64,000 nt of DNA from Bradyrhizobium sp. Tv2a-2 (GTDB lineage Bacteria > Pseudomonadota > Alphaproteobacteria > Rhizobiales > Xanthobacteraceae). Numbering within the stretch: the stretch's first letter is position 1; each line of letters begins with the position of its first letter. The position numbers were made by a program, and so were the translations under genes. The DNA lies in the NCBI RefSeq assembly GCF_000472425.1, contig NZ_AXAI01000003.1, positions 126,156 through 190,155 on the forward strand, read 5' to 3'. The notes under the pieces were generated by a model, which saw nothing but the letters and a program-made list of their open reading frames with translations, had not been told where the DNA came from and searched no databases. Positions 38,866-47,523 of the stretch are shown here, piece after piece.

Positions 38866-39291
38866 ATGTCCGTGAATGTGCTCTACAAGACCTCCGCCAA
38901 GGCCACCGGCGGCCGCGACGGCCACGCCGCAACCCTCGACGGCGCGCTCGACGTCAAGCTCACCACCCCGAAGGAGCTCGGCGGCACGGGTGGCACCGGC
39001 AACAATCCGGAACAGCTGTTCGCCGCAGGCTACGCCGCCTGCTTCATCGGTGCCATGAAGTTCGTGGCCTCGCAGGGCGGCCCGAAGGTTCCAGCGGATG
39101 CCTCCGTCACTTCCACCGTCGGCATCGGTCCGCGCTCGGCCGGTGGCTTCGGGCTCGACATCGAACTCGCGGTCTCGTTGCCGGGCCTCGCCCGCAACGA
39201 AGCCGAAGCGCTGGTCGAGAAGGCCCATCAGGTATGCCCCTACTCCAACGCCACCCGCGGCAATGTCGACGTCCGTCTGAAGGTGGTCTGA
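38866..39291 (+). CDS. ohr: Organic hydroperoxide resistance protein Ohr
   Basis: The 141-aa OsmC/Ohr-type peroxidase reduces organic and lipid hydroperoxides with lipoyl or dithiol electron donors. The reactive Cys is in [19 protein letters not shown] and the resolving Cys in [17 protein letters not shown], both in classic Ohr context. The ATG at 38866 has GGGAG upstream and lies just after the operator pair. A weak hairpin (GGAAGGCCCTCCGGAAAG...GGCCTTTC) follows the stop. Confidence 0.96.
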   Translation: MSVNVLYKTSAKATGGRDGHAATLDGALDVKLTTPKELGGTGGTGNNPEQLFAAGYAACFIGAMKFVASQGGPKVPADASVTSTVGIGPRSAGGFGLDIELAVSLPGLARNEAEALVEKAHQVCPYSNATRGNVDVRLKVV

Positions 39292-39450
39292 TCGCATAAC
39301 GGAAGGCCCTCCGGAAAGTTCGGCGGGCCTTTCGTGTTGCGGAATTGCTCATGCGCGCGCGAGGGAACCGCATGGCGGTGACGCATTTGCGTAGCTGCGG
39401 TTGCGATGCTTAATGGTCGGAATCGCAACACCAACCTCGCGAACCCATTG

Positions 39451-40653
39451 ATGACCCCTCAATTTGCTCCCGGCGCTATGGCCGGACTGCGCGTGATCGA
39501 TCTCACGCGCGTGCTCGGCGGCCCCTATTGCACGCAGATCCTCGCCGATCACGGCGCCGACGTGATCAAGGTCGAGCCGCCCGCGGGCGACGAGGTGCGC
39601 GACTGGGGCCCTCCCTTCCATGAGGAGGATGCGGCCTATTTCGTCGGCATCAATCGCAACAAGCGCTCGATCGGCATGGACCTCGCTTCCGTCGGCGGCC
39701 GCGCAATCCTGATGAGGATGCTTGAGGGCGCCGACGTCCTGATCGAGAATTTCAAGCCGGGCACGCTGGAGAAATGGGGCATCGGCAGTGACGTGCTGCA
39801 GGAGAAGTTTCCCAAGCTGGTACATTGCCGCATCTGCGGCTTCGGCGCCGACGGCCCGCGCGGCGGCAATCCCGGTTATGACGCCATCATCCAGGCCATG
39901 ACCGGCATGATCGCGGCAACCGGCTCACCCGAGAGCGGCCCGATGCGGATCGGCGTGCCGCTGGTCGACATCACGACCGGCCTCTATGCTGCGATCGGCA
40001 TCCTGATGGCGCTGTCGGAGCGGCAAAAGTCGGGCAAGGGGCAATTCCTCGAGGTCACGCTGTACGAGACCGGGCTTGCCATCATGCATCCGCATACGGC
40101 GAATTATTTCATGCATGGCAAACCGCCGTCGCTCACCGGCAACGAGCATCCGAACCTCGTGCCCTATGCCATCTTCCCGACCAGGACCGACGACATCTTC
40201 ATCGGCGTCGGCAATGACGGCACCTTCAGGAAGCTCTGCAAGGAGATCGGCAAGCCCGATCTCGGCACCGACCCGCGCTTTGCCCGCAACAAGGATCGCA
40301 TCGCAAACCGCGAGGCGTTGCGCACCGAACTCGGCGCGGTGTTTTCGCTGCACGAAGCCGAGCCGCTCTGCAACCGCCTGCTCGCCGCGGGCCTGCCCGC
40401 GGGCCCCGTGCAAAAGATCGACCAGGCGCTGACCAACCCGCACACCATCTACCGCGGCGACGTGATCGAGAAGGACTGGTACAAAGGCGTGGCCTCGCCG
40501 ATCCGGCTCGACCGTACCAGGCCGAGCCTGCGCAGCCTGCCTCCGAAATTCAGCCAGCATGCCCGCGAGGTGCTCGCCGAGTTCGGCTATTCCGACGGCG
40601 ACATCGATGGGCTCGTCGAAAAGGGCGTCGTCTGCGAGGAGCGGAAGCGCTGA
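39451..40653 (+). CDS. CaiB/BaiF-family CoA transferase
   Basis: The 400-aa class III CoA transferase opens AGLRVIDLTRVLGGPYCTQI, then LADHGADVIKVEPP, FVGINRNKRSIGMDL and VLIENFKPGTLEKWG; the catalytic Asp is expected in GNPGYDAIIQAMTGMIAATG. Such enzymes move CoA between carboxylic acids, for example formyl, oxalyl, carnitine or succinyl donors, and the substrate cannot be told from sequence. The start at 39451 (MTPQFAPG) matches the family; an upstream ATG at 39406 adds 15 residues. It stands alone between ohr and the ugp operon. Confidence 0.85.
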   Translation: MTPQFAPGAMAGLRVIDLTRVLGGPYCTQILADHGADVIKVEPPAGDEVRDWGPPFHEEDAAYFVGINRNKRSIGMDLASVGGRAILMRMLEGADVLIENFKPGTLEKWGIGSDVLQEKFPKLVHCRICGFGADGPRGGNPGYDAIIQAMTGMIAATGSPESGPMRIGVPLVDITTGLYAAIGILMALSERQKSGKGQFLEVTLYETGLAIMHPHTANYFMHGKPPSLTGNEHPNLVPYAIFPTRTDDIFIGVGNDGTFRKLCKEIGKPDLGTDPRFARNKDRIANREALRTELGAVFSLHEAEPLCNRLLAAGLPAGPVQKIDQALTNPHTIYRGDVIEKDWYKGVASPIRLDRTRPSLRSLPPKFSQHAREVLAEFGYSDGDIDGLVEKGVVCEERKR

Positions 40654-40675
40654 CGGAACGAAGCAGTTAATTATG

Positions 40676-40701
40676 GTCGTCCTGGCGTTCGCCGGGACGA
40701 C
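40676..40701. repeat. Short dispersed palindrome, copy 1
   Basis: GTCGTCC and GGACGAC arms surround TGGCGTTCGCCG, followed by AACC. A related copy lies at 60920-60945. The element is in the CaiB-ugpB gap and could end the CaiB transcript. Confidence 0.6.
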
Positions 40702-40780
40702 AACCCTTCTCGCAGGCGGCCGTCCTGCTCTGCGCCCTTTTTCCTGCTTCCCTCATCCCGCTTTTCCCCCGTACCATCCC

Positions 40781-40807
40781 TTGTCATAAAGTCATTTGCG
40801 CGTCATT
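40781..40807 (+). promoter_or_regulatory. Pho-box-like GTCAT repeats upstream of ugpB
   Basis: GTCAT occurs three times, at 40783, 40791 and 40802. TTGTCATAAA matches the first half of the PhoB consensus, and the last two copies have the 11-bp repeat spacing of a Pho box. It lies 50-70 bp before the ugpB start. Phosphate control of ugp is known in E. coli, which makes this plausible; the second half-sites are imperfect. Confidence 0.45.
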
Positions 40808-40854
40808 GAGCACTGCTACCGCGCAACAAGATGGTTCAAATGGGAGGGGTTTTG

Positions 40855-42171
40855 ATGGTTTTTCGAGGGTTCAGTGCTGCCGCGGCCGGCGCCATATCGC
40901 TTGCTTTTGCCGCGTCGCCCGCATTCGCGGTGACCGAGATCCAGTGGTGGCACGCCATGACCGGCCCGAACAATGACGTGGTGGTCAAGCTCGCCAACGA
41001 CTTCAATGCCTCGCAGAGCGAGTACAAGATCGTCCCCTCTTTCAAGGGCTCTTACGCTGATACGCTCAACGCCGGCATCGCGGCCTTCCGCGCCGGCAAT
41101 GCACCCGGCATCATGCAGGTGTTCGAGGTCGGCACCGCAACCATGATGGCCGCCAAGGGCGCCGTCAAACCGGTGTTCGAACTGATGAAGGAGCAGGGCG
41201 AGAAATTCGATCCGCAGGCCTATCTGCCGGCGATCACCGGCTACTACTCGACCTCCAAGGGCGAGATGCTGTCGTTTCCGTTCAACTCCTCAAGCATGGT
41301 CATGTGGGTCAATCTCGACGCGCTGAAAGCGGCCGGCATCGCCGAGCCGCCGAAGACCTGGCCGGAGGTGTTCGCCGATGCCAAGAAGCTGCACGCCACG
41401 AGCCCGACCTGCGGCTTCTCCTCGTCCTGGGTAACCTGGGGCTTCATCGAGCAATTCTCGGCCTGGCACAACATTCCGATCGGCAGCAAGGCCAACGGCC
41501 TCGACGGTTTTGACACCGTGCTGTCCTTCAACAACCCGCTCGAGACCAAGCTGCTGGAAAACCTGATCGAGCTGCAGAAGGACAAGAGCTACGACTATTC
41601 CGGGCGCACCAACACCGGCGAAGGCCGCTTCACCTCGGGCGAATGCCCGCTCTACATGACGTCCTCGGCCTTCTATCCGAACGTCAAGGCCAACGCGAAG
41701 TTCAGCTACACCGCGGTGCCGATGCCCTATTTCCCTGACGTCAACGGCGCGCCGCAAAACTCCATCATCGGCGGCGCTTCGCTGTGGGTGATGGCCGGGC
41801 AAAAGCCGGAAGAGTACAGGGGCATTGCGAAGTTCTTCACCTTCCTCTCCGACACCGACCGCCAGGTCTATCTGCACGAGGTGTCGGGCTATCTGCCGAT
41901 CACCAAGGCGGCCTATGAGAAGACCAAGGAATCGGGCTTCTATGACAAGAACCCGATCCTGGAAGTGCCTTTGAAGGAATTGACCAACAAGACCCCGACC
42001 GAGAATTCGCGCGGGCTTCGCTTCGGCGGCATGGTGCAGATGCGCGACGTCTGGTCGGAGGAGATCGAGGCGGCGCTGGCCGGCAAGAAGTCGGCCAAGG
42101 AGGCACTGGATGCCGCCGTCTCGCGCGGCAACCAGATGCTGCGGCAGTTCGAGCGTACCGCGGCGAAATAA
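40855..42171 (+). CDS. ugpB: sn-Glycerol-3-phosphate ABC transporter, binding protein
   Basis: The 438-aa periplasmic protein has a signal peptide (MVFRGFSAAAAGAISLAFAA, cleaved after AFA) and an extracellular solute-binding family 1 fold: TEIQWWHAMTGPNNDVVVKL, YKIVPSFKGSYADTLNAGIA, and SSWVTWGFIEQFSAWHNIPI. These match UgpB, which captures glycerol-3-phosphate and glycerophosphodiesters. The start at 40855 follows GGGAGGGG; an upstream ATG at 40831 lacks such a site. It heads the ugpB-ugpA-ugpE-ugpC operon. Confidence 0.93.
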   Translation: MVFRGFSAAAAGAISLAFAASPAFAVTEIQWWHAMTGPNNDVVVKLANDFNASQSEYKIVPSFKGSYADTLNAGIAAFRAGNAPGIMQVFEVGTATMMAAKGAVKPVFELMKEQGEKFDPQAYLPAITGYYSTSKGEMLSFPFNSSSMVMWVNLDALKAAGIAEPPKTWPEVFADAKKLHATSPTCGFSSSWVTWGFIEQFSAWHNIPIGSKANGLDGFDTVLSFNNPLETKLLENLIELQKDKSYDYSGRTNTGEGRFTSGECPLYMTSSAFYPNVKANAKFSYTAVPMPYFPDVNGAPQNSIIGGASLWVMAGQKPEEYRGIAKFFTFLSDTDRQVYLHEVSGYLPITKAAYEKTKESGFYDKNPILEVPLKELTNKTPTENSRGLRFGGMVQMRDVWSEEIEAALAGKKSAKEALDAAVSRGNQMLRQFERTAAK

Positions 42172-42242
42172 TGCACGACTTGATGATGGCCGGCTTAGCC
42201 GGCCATCATCCGTAATGTATCGCGGCACGACCGGGGGGCGTG

Positions 42243-43124
42243 ATGGAAAACCGCGCGATCTTTTCAGGCAAGCTGCTGGCATTTCTCCTGGTGGCGCCGC
42301 AGCTCGCGGTCTCGCTGATCTTCTTCTATTGGCCGGCGGCGCAGGCGGTGTGGCAATCGTTCCTCGTGCAGGACGCGTTCGGGCTATCGACCGAGTTTGT
42401 CTGGTTCGAGAACTATGTCGAGCTGTTGAAGACGCCTGAATATTATCACGCGGTCGGCGTCACCTTTCTCTTCTCAACCCTTGTCGTGGTGTTCTCACTC
42501 GCGATCGGGCTTCTGCTCGCGGTGATGGCCAACCGCAACATCAGGGGCGTGCAGATCTACCGCACCTTCCTGATCATCCCCTATGCAGTGGCACCCGCGG
42601 TTGCAAGCGTGCTCTTCATCTTCATGTTCCAGCCCGGGCTCGGCATGTTCGCCCGCGCCCTGCAGCGCTGGGGCATCGACTGGAATCCCGTGCTCAATGG
42701 CACGCACGCGATGACCCTGGTCATCATCGTCGCGGTCTGGAACCAGATCAGCTACAATTTCCTGTTCTTCCTCGCAGGTCTGCAGTCGATCCCGAAAAGC
42801 GTGATCGAGGCCGCTGCAATCGACGGCGCACGGCCGATGCGCCGGTTCTGGACCATCGTGTTTCCGCTGTTGTCGCCGACTACCTTCTTCCTGATCGTGG
42901 TCAACATCACCTACGCCTTCTTCAACACGCTCGGCATCATCGACACCGCGACCGGCGGCGGCCCGAACGGGGCGACGCAGACACTGGTCTACAAGGTGTT
43001 TCAGGACGGCAAGGTGGGCTCCGATCTCGGCGGCTCGGCGGCGCAATCGGTGATTCTGATGGTCATCGTGGTGATCCTCACCGCGGTTCAATTCCGCTAT
43101 GTCGAGAAGAAGGTGCACTACTAG
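42243..43124 (+). CDS. ugpA: sn-Glycerol-3-phosphate ABC transporter permease UgpA
   Basis: The 293-aa MalF-type permease has about six membrane helices, including [20 protein letters not shown] and [20 protein letters not shown], and the EAA loop [20 protein letters not shown], which docks on the ATPase. It partners UgpE. The ATG at 42243 is used; a GTG overlaps it at 42240. It is 71 bp after ugpB and 2 bp before ugpE. Confidence 0.94.
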   Translation: MENRAIFSGKLLAFLLVAPQLAVSLIFFYWPAAQAVWQSFLVQDAFGLSTEFVWFENYVELLKTPEYYHAVGVTFLFSTLVVVFSLAIGLLLAVMANRNIRGVQIYRTFLIIPYAVAPAVASVLFIFMFQPGLGMFARALQRWGIDWNPVLNGTHAMTLVIIVAVWNQISYNFLFFLAGLQSIPKSVIEAAAIDGARPMRRFWTIVFPLLSPTTFFLIVVNITYAFFNTLGIIDTATGGGPNGATQTLVYKVFQDGKVGSDLGGSAAQSVILMVIVVILTAVQFRYVEKKVHY

Positions 43125-43126
43125 CC

Positions 43127-43975
43127 ATGGTCGAGCATCGCCGCTTCGGAAACCTGCTCCCGCACCTCGTGCTGCTGATCGGCGTACTGATCGTCGCCTT
43201 TCCGGTCTATCTCGCCATCGTCGCGTCGACCCATGACGACACGCTGATCGCCAACGGCCAGATGCCGCTCTATCCCGGCACGCACGGCCTCGAGACCTAT
43301 TGGCACACCATCGTCTCGGGCACCGGCAAGACCACGCGCCAGCCGGTCGGCGGCATGATGCTGGCGAGCCTGATCATGGCGGTCGGCATTGCCGTCGGCA
43401 AGATCGCGATCTCGATCATCTCGGCCTATGCGATCGTGTTCTTCGCCTTCCCGTTCCGGATGACGACGTTCTGGATCATCTTCATCACCTTGATGCTGCC
43501 GGTCGAGGTGCGCATCTTTCCGACCTACAAGATCACAAGCGACCTGCACATGCTGGACTCCTATTCCGGCCTGATCCTGCCGCTGATTGCGTCCGCGACC
43601 GCGACGCTATTATTCAGGCAGTTCTTCATGACCATTCCGAAGGAGCTGGTCGAGGCGTCGAAGATGGATGGCGCGGGGCCGATCCGTTTTTTCTTCGATA
43701 CACTGCTGCCGTTGTCGGTGACCAATATCGCCGCGCTGTTCGTGATCCTCTTCATCTATGGCTGGAATCAATATCTCTGGCCGCTTCTGATCACGACACG
43801 CGACGACATGCAGACCATCGTCATCGGCATCAAGAAGATCATCGACGTTCACGACGCGCTCACCGAATGGAGCGTGGCGATGGCAACCGCCGTGCTCGCG
43901 ATGTTGCCGCCGGTCGCGGTCGTAGTGTTACTGCAGCGGCTGTTCGTCAAAGGCCTGATCGAGACGGAGAAGTAG
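43127..43975 (+). CDS. ugpE: sn-Glycerol-3-phosphate ABC transporter permease UgpE
   Basis: The 282-aa MalG-type permease has six membrane helices, with [20 protein letters not shown] at the start and the EAA loop [20 protein letters not shown]. The sequence [17 protein letters not shown] is shared with UgpE proteins. It is the second channel subunit, encoded directly after UgpA, and is separated from ugpC by 5 bp. Confidence 0.94.
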   Translation: MVEHRRFGNLLPHLVLLIGVLIVAFPVYLAIVASTHDDTLIANGQMPLYPGTHGLETYWHTIVSGTGKTTRQPVGGMMLASLIMAVGIAVGKIAISIISAYAIVFFAFPFRMTTFWIIFITLMLPVEVRIFPTYKITSDLHMLDSYSGLILPLIASATATLLFRQFFMTIPKELVEASKMDGAGPIRFFFDTLLPLSVTNIAALFVILFIYGWNQYLWPLLITTRDDMQTIVIGIKKIIDVHDALTEWSVAMATAVLAMLPPVAVVVLLQRLFVKGLIETEK

Positions 43976-43980
43976 TCCCT

Positions 43981-45069
43981 ATGGCCAACGTCGCGCTGCG
44001 CAACGTCCGCAAGGCCTATCCCAACGGGTTCGAGGCTATCAAAGGGGTCGATTTCGAAGTCGGTGACGGCCAGTTCTGCGTGCTGGTCGGCCCCTCCGGC
44101 TGCGGCAAGTCAACGCTGCTGCGAATGGTCGCGGGACTTGAGACCATCACGACAGGCGAGATCGATATCGGCGGGCGCGTGGTCAACCAGGTCGAGCCGG
44201 CCGACCGCGACATCGCCATGGTGTTCCAGAACTACGCGCTCTACCCGCATATGAGCGTCTACAACAACATGGCCTATGGCCTGCGCAATCGCGGCATGCC
44301 GAAGGACGAGATCGACACCCGCGTGCAGGAAGCCGCGCGGATACTCGAGCTTGCGGCGCTGCTCGACCGCAAGCCGGGGCAATTGTCCGGCGGCCAGCGT
44401 CAGCGCGTCGCGATGGGCCGCGCCATCGTTCGCCAGCCAAAGGTGTTCCTGTTCGACGAGCCGCTATCGAATCTCGACGCCAAGCTGCGCATCGCCATGC
44501 GGGTCGAGATCCGCAAATTGCAGCGCAGGCTGTCGACGACCTCGATCTATGTCACCCACGACCAGCTCGAGGCGATGACGCTTGCCGATATTCTCGTCGT
44601 GATGAATGGCGGGCAGGTCGAGCAGATCGGCAATCCGCTCGAGATCTACCAGAAGCCGGCAACGACCTTTGTCGCGGCCTTCATTGGCGCCCCGCCGATG
44701 AACCTGATCCCGCTGCGCGATTCGAACATCCATCTTCCCGCTTGCAAGGCCGAGGCCGGTATCCTTGGCATCCGCCCGGAAGACCTGCAGATGGTCAGCG
44801 GCGCCGTTCCAGATGGCGGAGTGGCGCTCGACCTCACGGTCGAGGCGATCGAGCGGGTCGGCGCGGAGACCTATATCTACGGCCAGCGCCCGCAGCAGCG
44901 GGGCCAGGCGGCGATCAGCGCCAGGCCCGGCGAGCTGCCACCCGGGGAAATTCTGGTGCGGATCCCGGGCCAAGAAGGGCCGGCGATCGGCGAGACAATC
45001 CGCGCCACTGCGGTGCGGGACAAGCTGCATCTGTTCTCAGCCGACGGGCGAAAGCGGATCGAAATCTAG
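43981..45069 (+). CDS. ugpC: sn-Glycerol-3-phosphate ABC transporter ATP-binding protein
   Basis: The 362-aa ATPase has Walker [18 protein letters not shown] loop [16 protein letters not shown], signature [14 protein letters not shown], Walker [17 protein letters not shown] and H loop [16 protein letters not shown]-terminal TOBE/MalK-type domain follows ([13 protein letters not shown], and [14 protein letters not shown]). It powers the UgpAE channel. The operon is complete for import; no ugpQ phosphodiesterase follows. Confidence 0.94.
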   Translation: MANVALRNVRKAYPNGFEAIKGVDFEVGDGQFCVLVGPSGCGKSTLLRMVAGLETITTGEIDIGGRVVNQVEPADRDIAMVFQNYALYPHMSVYNNMAYGLRNRGMPKDEIDTRVQEAARILELAALLDRKPGQLSGGQRQRVAMGRAIVRQPKVFLFDEPLSNLDAKLRIAMRVEIRKLQRRLSTTSIYVTHDQLEAMTLADILVVMNGGQVEQIGNPLEIYQKPATTFVAAFIGAPPMNLIPLRDSNIHLPACKAEAGILGIRPEDLQMVSGAVPDGGVALDLTVEAIERVGAETYIYGQRPQQRGQAAISARPGELPPGEILVRIPGQEGPAIGETIRATAVRDKLHLFSADGRKRIEI

Positions 45070-45089
45070 TATTTACCGCGCTTGGAGAT

Positions 45090-45190
45090 GGTTCCTTGAA
45101 CGCATGCGCGTTCGTGCCCATATTGCTGTCCAAGGGGTGCCGCAAGGGCCCTGAAACATCAAAGTCGCTTCCGCGAGGACTTTGTAGACT
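45090..45190 (+). promoter_or_regulatory. ROSE-type RNA thermometer in the hsp20 leader
   Basis: The last hairpin of the leader (45161-45183) pairs AAAGTC-(G)-CTT with GAGGACTTT, so the ribosome site AGGA (45176-45179) is masked by UCGCU with one unpaired G. That UYGCU/AGGA pairing with a bulged G is the hallmark of ROSE elements, first found ahead of Bradyrhizobium small heat-shock genes. Upstream hairpins (around GCATGCGCG and AAGGGGTGCCGCAAGGGCCC) fit the rest of the fold. It should open at heat-shock temperature and allow translation. Confidence 0.82.
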
Positions 45191-45616
45191 ATGACTCGTG
45201 TTCCGACGTTATCCAGTCCGTTCCTTCTGGGATTTGACGAGATCGAGCGTGTGCTCGATCGGGTCGTCAAAGGGGCCGACGGGTACCCTCCGTACAATAT
45301 CGAAAGGTGCGAGCGTACCAACGGTTCGCCCGAGCGGCTGCGCATCACGCTGGCGGTGGCGGGTTTTACCCGCGATCAACTCGATGTAACCATTGAGGAA
45401 AACCAGCTCGTGATCCGCGGTCGTCAGCAGGACGACAAAGCCCGGCAATACATCCATCGCGGCATCGCCGCGCGCCACTTCCAGCGCACCTTCGTGCTGG
45501 CGGAGGGGATGCAGGTGTTGGGTGCGGATCTGAAGAACGGGCTGTTGTCGATCGACCTCTGCCGGCCCGAGCCGGAGAGGATCGTTAAGACAATCGCTAT
45601 CAATGAACACGAATAA
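45191..45616 (+). CDS. Small heat-shock protein, Hsp20 family
   Basis: The 141-aa protein has an alpha-crystallin domain: PYNIERCERTNG, RLRITLAVAGFTRDQLDVTI, ENQLVIRGRQ, and FQRTFVLAEGMQVLGADLKN followed by GLLSIDLCRPEP, equivalent to the A-x-x-x-n-G-v-L core. It holds unfolding proteins as an ATP-independent chaperone and resembles the class A (IbpA-like) small heat-shock proteins of rhizobia. The ROSE leader just upstream indicates temperature control of translation. Confidence 0.93.
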   Translation: MTRVPTLSSPFLLGFDEIERVLDRVVKGADGYPPYNIERCERTNGSPERLRITLAVAGFTRDQLDVTIEENQLVIRGRQQDDKARQYIHRGIAARHFQRTFVLAEGMQVLGADLKNGLLSIDLCRPEPERIVKTIAINEHE

Positions 45617-45666
45617 TGGAACGAGTGGCGGACTCGACCGCTTGAGACTCTGAAGGAGTCGAGACC

Positions 45667-45927
45667 ATGACTGAAGTGAATGTTGCGTTAGACCGCGTTT
45701 CCCCGGAGGCCCTGGAACATCTCGGCGAGGGGCATATCGCCTATGTGAAGCAGATTCGCTCCGAGGACGTGCCGGACCTGTTTCCGCAGGCGCCGAAGAT
45801 CGCGCCGGGCCTGAAGCTGTTCGCGCTCCACGCCGCCGACGGCACGCCGATCATGCTGACCGACAGCCGCGAAGCCGCGATTGCGAACGCCTGGAGCAAC
45901 GAACTTCAGGCCGTCAGCGTGCACTGA
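45667..45927 (+). CDS. DUF1150-family protein
   Basis: The 86-aa protein (SPEALEHLGEGHIAYVKQIR, then FPQAPKIAPGLKLFALHAAD and IMLTDSREAAIANAW) matches the DUF1150 family, often found next to small heat-shock genes in alphaproteobacteria. It has no cysteines or membrane segment. Only 50 bp separate it from hsp20, with GAAGGAG before its start, so the two are probably one transcript. A role in heat stress is inferred from position only. Confidence 0.8.
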   Translation: MTEVNVALDRVSPEALEHLGEGHIAYVKQIRSEDVPDLFPQAPKIAPGLKLFALHAADGTPIMLTDSREAAIANAWSNELQAVSVH

Positions 45928-45951
45928 GGCGCGCACACCAGCGAATTCAAC

Positions 45952-45990
45952 AACGGCGGGCCGCTTCCGATTGGAGGTGGCTCGCCGTTT
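45952..45990 (+). terminator. Terminator after hsp20-DUF1150
   Basis: AACGGCG (45952) pairs with CGCCGTT (45983-45989) with further GGCC/GGCT pairing inside, followed by TCTATGTTCT. It lies 25 bp past the DUF1150 stop; the T-run is short, so efficiency is uncertain. Confidence 0.6.
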
Positions 45991-46096
45991 CTATGTTCTC
46001 TGATTCGGTGGGGTCGCGCTGCTGCAGCGGCGCGGATTACCTTTTTCCTCCCGGGCCAGGCAAAGGGACCTCGCAGATGATGGAGAAAAATTAGAT

Positions 46097-46558
46097 TTAC
46101 GCGGCGCTCGCCGGCGGCAGCGCCAGCACGGAATAGATCGCTTGCGCGTCGCGGGAGGCGCGGAGCTTTTTCGCGATGTCCTGGTCGCGCAAGAGACGGG
46201 CGATGCGGGCGAGCGCCTTCAGGTGGTCGGCACCGGCGCCTTCCGGCGCGAGCAGCAGGAAGATGAGATCGACCGGCTGACCGTCCATGGCCTCGAAATC
46301 GATCGGACGCTCGAGCCGGGCGAACAGGCCAAAAATCTTTTCCAGCTTCGGCAGCTTTCCGTGTGGGATCGCGACGCCATAGCCGACGGCAGTGGTGCCG
46401 AGCTTTTCGCGCTGCAGCAGAACTTCGAAGACAGCCCGCTCGTTCTGCCCGGTCAGTTCGGCGGCCTTGGCGGCAAGCTCCTGCAGAGCCTGCTTCTTGC
46501 TGTTGACCTTCAACGCCGGGAGAATCGCCTCGGGTGCGACCAGATCGGTAATCGTCAT
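46097..46558 (-). CDS. ptsN: Nitrogen-PTS EIIA component PtsN
   Basis: The 153-aa EIIA(Ntr) has the phosphorylated His in TAVGYGVAIPHGKLPKLEKI, and FEAMDGQPVDLIFLLLAPEG and HLKALARIARLLRD as family motifs. It accepts phosphate from NPr in the nitrogen-related PTS and regulates potassium transport and sigma-54-linked functions. It is the last gene of the lptCAB-rpoN-hpf-ptsN cluster, 234 bp from hpf. Confidence 0.95.
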   Translation of the reverse strand: MTITDLVAPEAILPALKVNSKKQALQELAAKAAELTGQNERAVFEVLLQREKLGTTAVGYGVAIPHGKLPKLEKIFGLFARLERPIDFEAMDGQPVDLIFLLLAPEGAGADHLKALARIARLLRDQDIAKKLRASRDAQAIYSVLALPPASAA

Positions 46559-46792
46559 GGAGCGTTCCGAGGGTGAATTGAACCGTCAGGTTGCGAAATA
46601 GGCCTTACGCGGCCCGCGTCAAGAAGGTGAGGTGGAAGGCGGGTTTGTCCCTGCCCCGGGTCCCTGATGTGGGGCGCTTCTACTCCAACGCAATGGCCAT
46701 GCCAACACCCCCGACGCGTTTCCTGCATTCTAATCCTAAAATCGGTGAACGACGGTGAGAGCCGGCAAATCACCGGATTTGGCCCCGTTTTT

Positions 46793-47380
46793 CTACGGCT
46801 TTACCGCTGGCGGGTCGACCCAGCCGACATTGCCGTCGGCACGGCGGTAAATGATGTTTACCCGGCCACTGGAGCCATGCTGGAACACGAGGCACGCGGC
46901 GCCGGTGAGATCGAGCTCCATCACCGCCTCGCTGACCGAGAGCCGTTTCAAGGCCGTGGTCGCCTCGGCGATGATCACGGGGTTGTAGCCGGTGACCTCG
47001 TCCTCGCCCTCACCCGGAGCCTCGATCACGTAGCTTGGGGCATCGAGCCCTGCGAAAGCCGCTGCTTCCGCTGCGGCCTTGCGCGCTGAGCGGTCTTTCA
47101 GTCGGCTCTTGTAGCGGCGCAGCCGCTTCTCGATCATCAGCAGCGCCTGATCGGCGCTGGCATAGGCGTCAGGGGCGTTGGAATCGGCCTCCAGCGTTAT
47201 GCCGGAATCCAGATGCAGCGCGCAGTCGGTGCGGAAGCCGAAGCCGTCCTTGCTCAGGGTGATATGGCCGGAAAAATTGCCGTCGAAATATTTCCGCAAG
47301 ACCTCCTCGGTGCGCTCGCCGATACGCCCGCGCAAGGCCTCGCCGACGCTGATGCTTTTTCCCGAAATCCGAAGAGTCAT
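46793..47380 (-). CDS. hpf: Ribosome hibernation promoting factor, long form
   Basis: The 195-aa product has the N-terminal S30AE domain (LRISGKSISVGEALRGRIGE, SKDGFGFRTDCALHLDSGIT, and DQALLMIEKRLRRYKSRLKD) and the C-terminal dimerisation domain (PVIIAEATTALKRLSVSEAV and IIYRRADGNVGWVDPP). Long HPF dimerises 70S ribosomes into inactive 100S in stationary phase. It follows rpoN, as in many proteobacteria. A GGATCC inverted repeat (47395-47415) lies in its leader. Confidence 0.95.
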   Translation of the reverse strand: MTLRISGKSISVGEALRGRIGERTEEVLRKYFDGNFSGHITLSKDGFGFRTDCALHLDSGITLEADSNAPDAYASADQALLMIEKRLRRYKSRLKDRSARKAAAEAAAFAGLDAPSYVIEAPGEGEDEVTGYNPVIIAEATTALKRLSVSEAVMELDLTGAACLVFQHGSSGRVNIIYRRADGNVGWVDPPAVKP

Positions 47381-47523
47381 GTGAGCCTCCCACCGGATCC
47401 CTGATCTGGGGATCCTCGACTGGATGATCTGGGAAAACTGACACTAACGCGATTTGATCCGGACGCAATCTGGCGCAAGCGCGCATCCGCCCCCCGGGAA
47501 ACTACGGCAATCTTGCAACAAAT

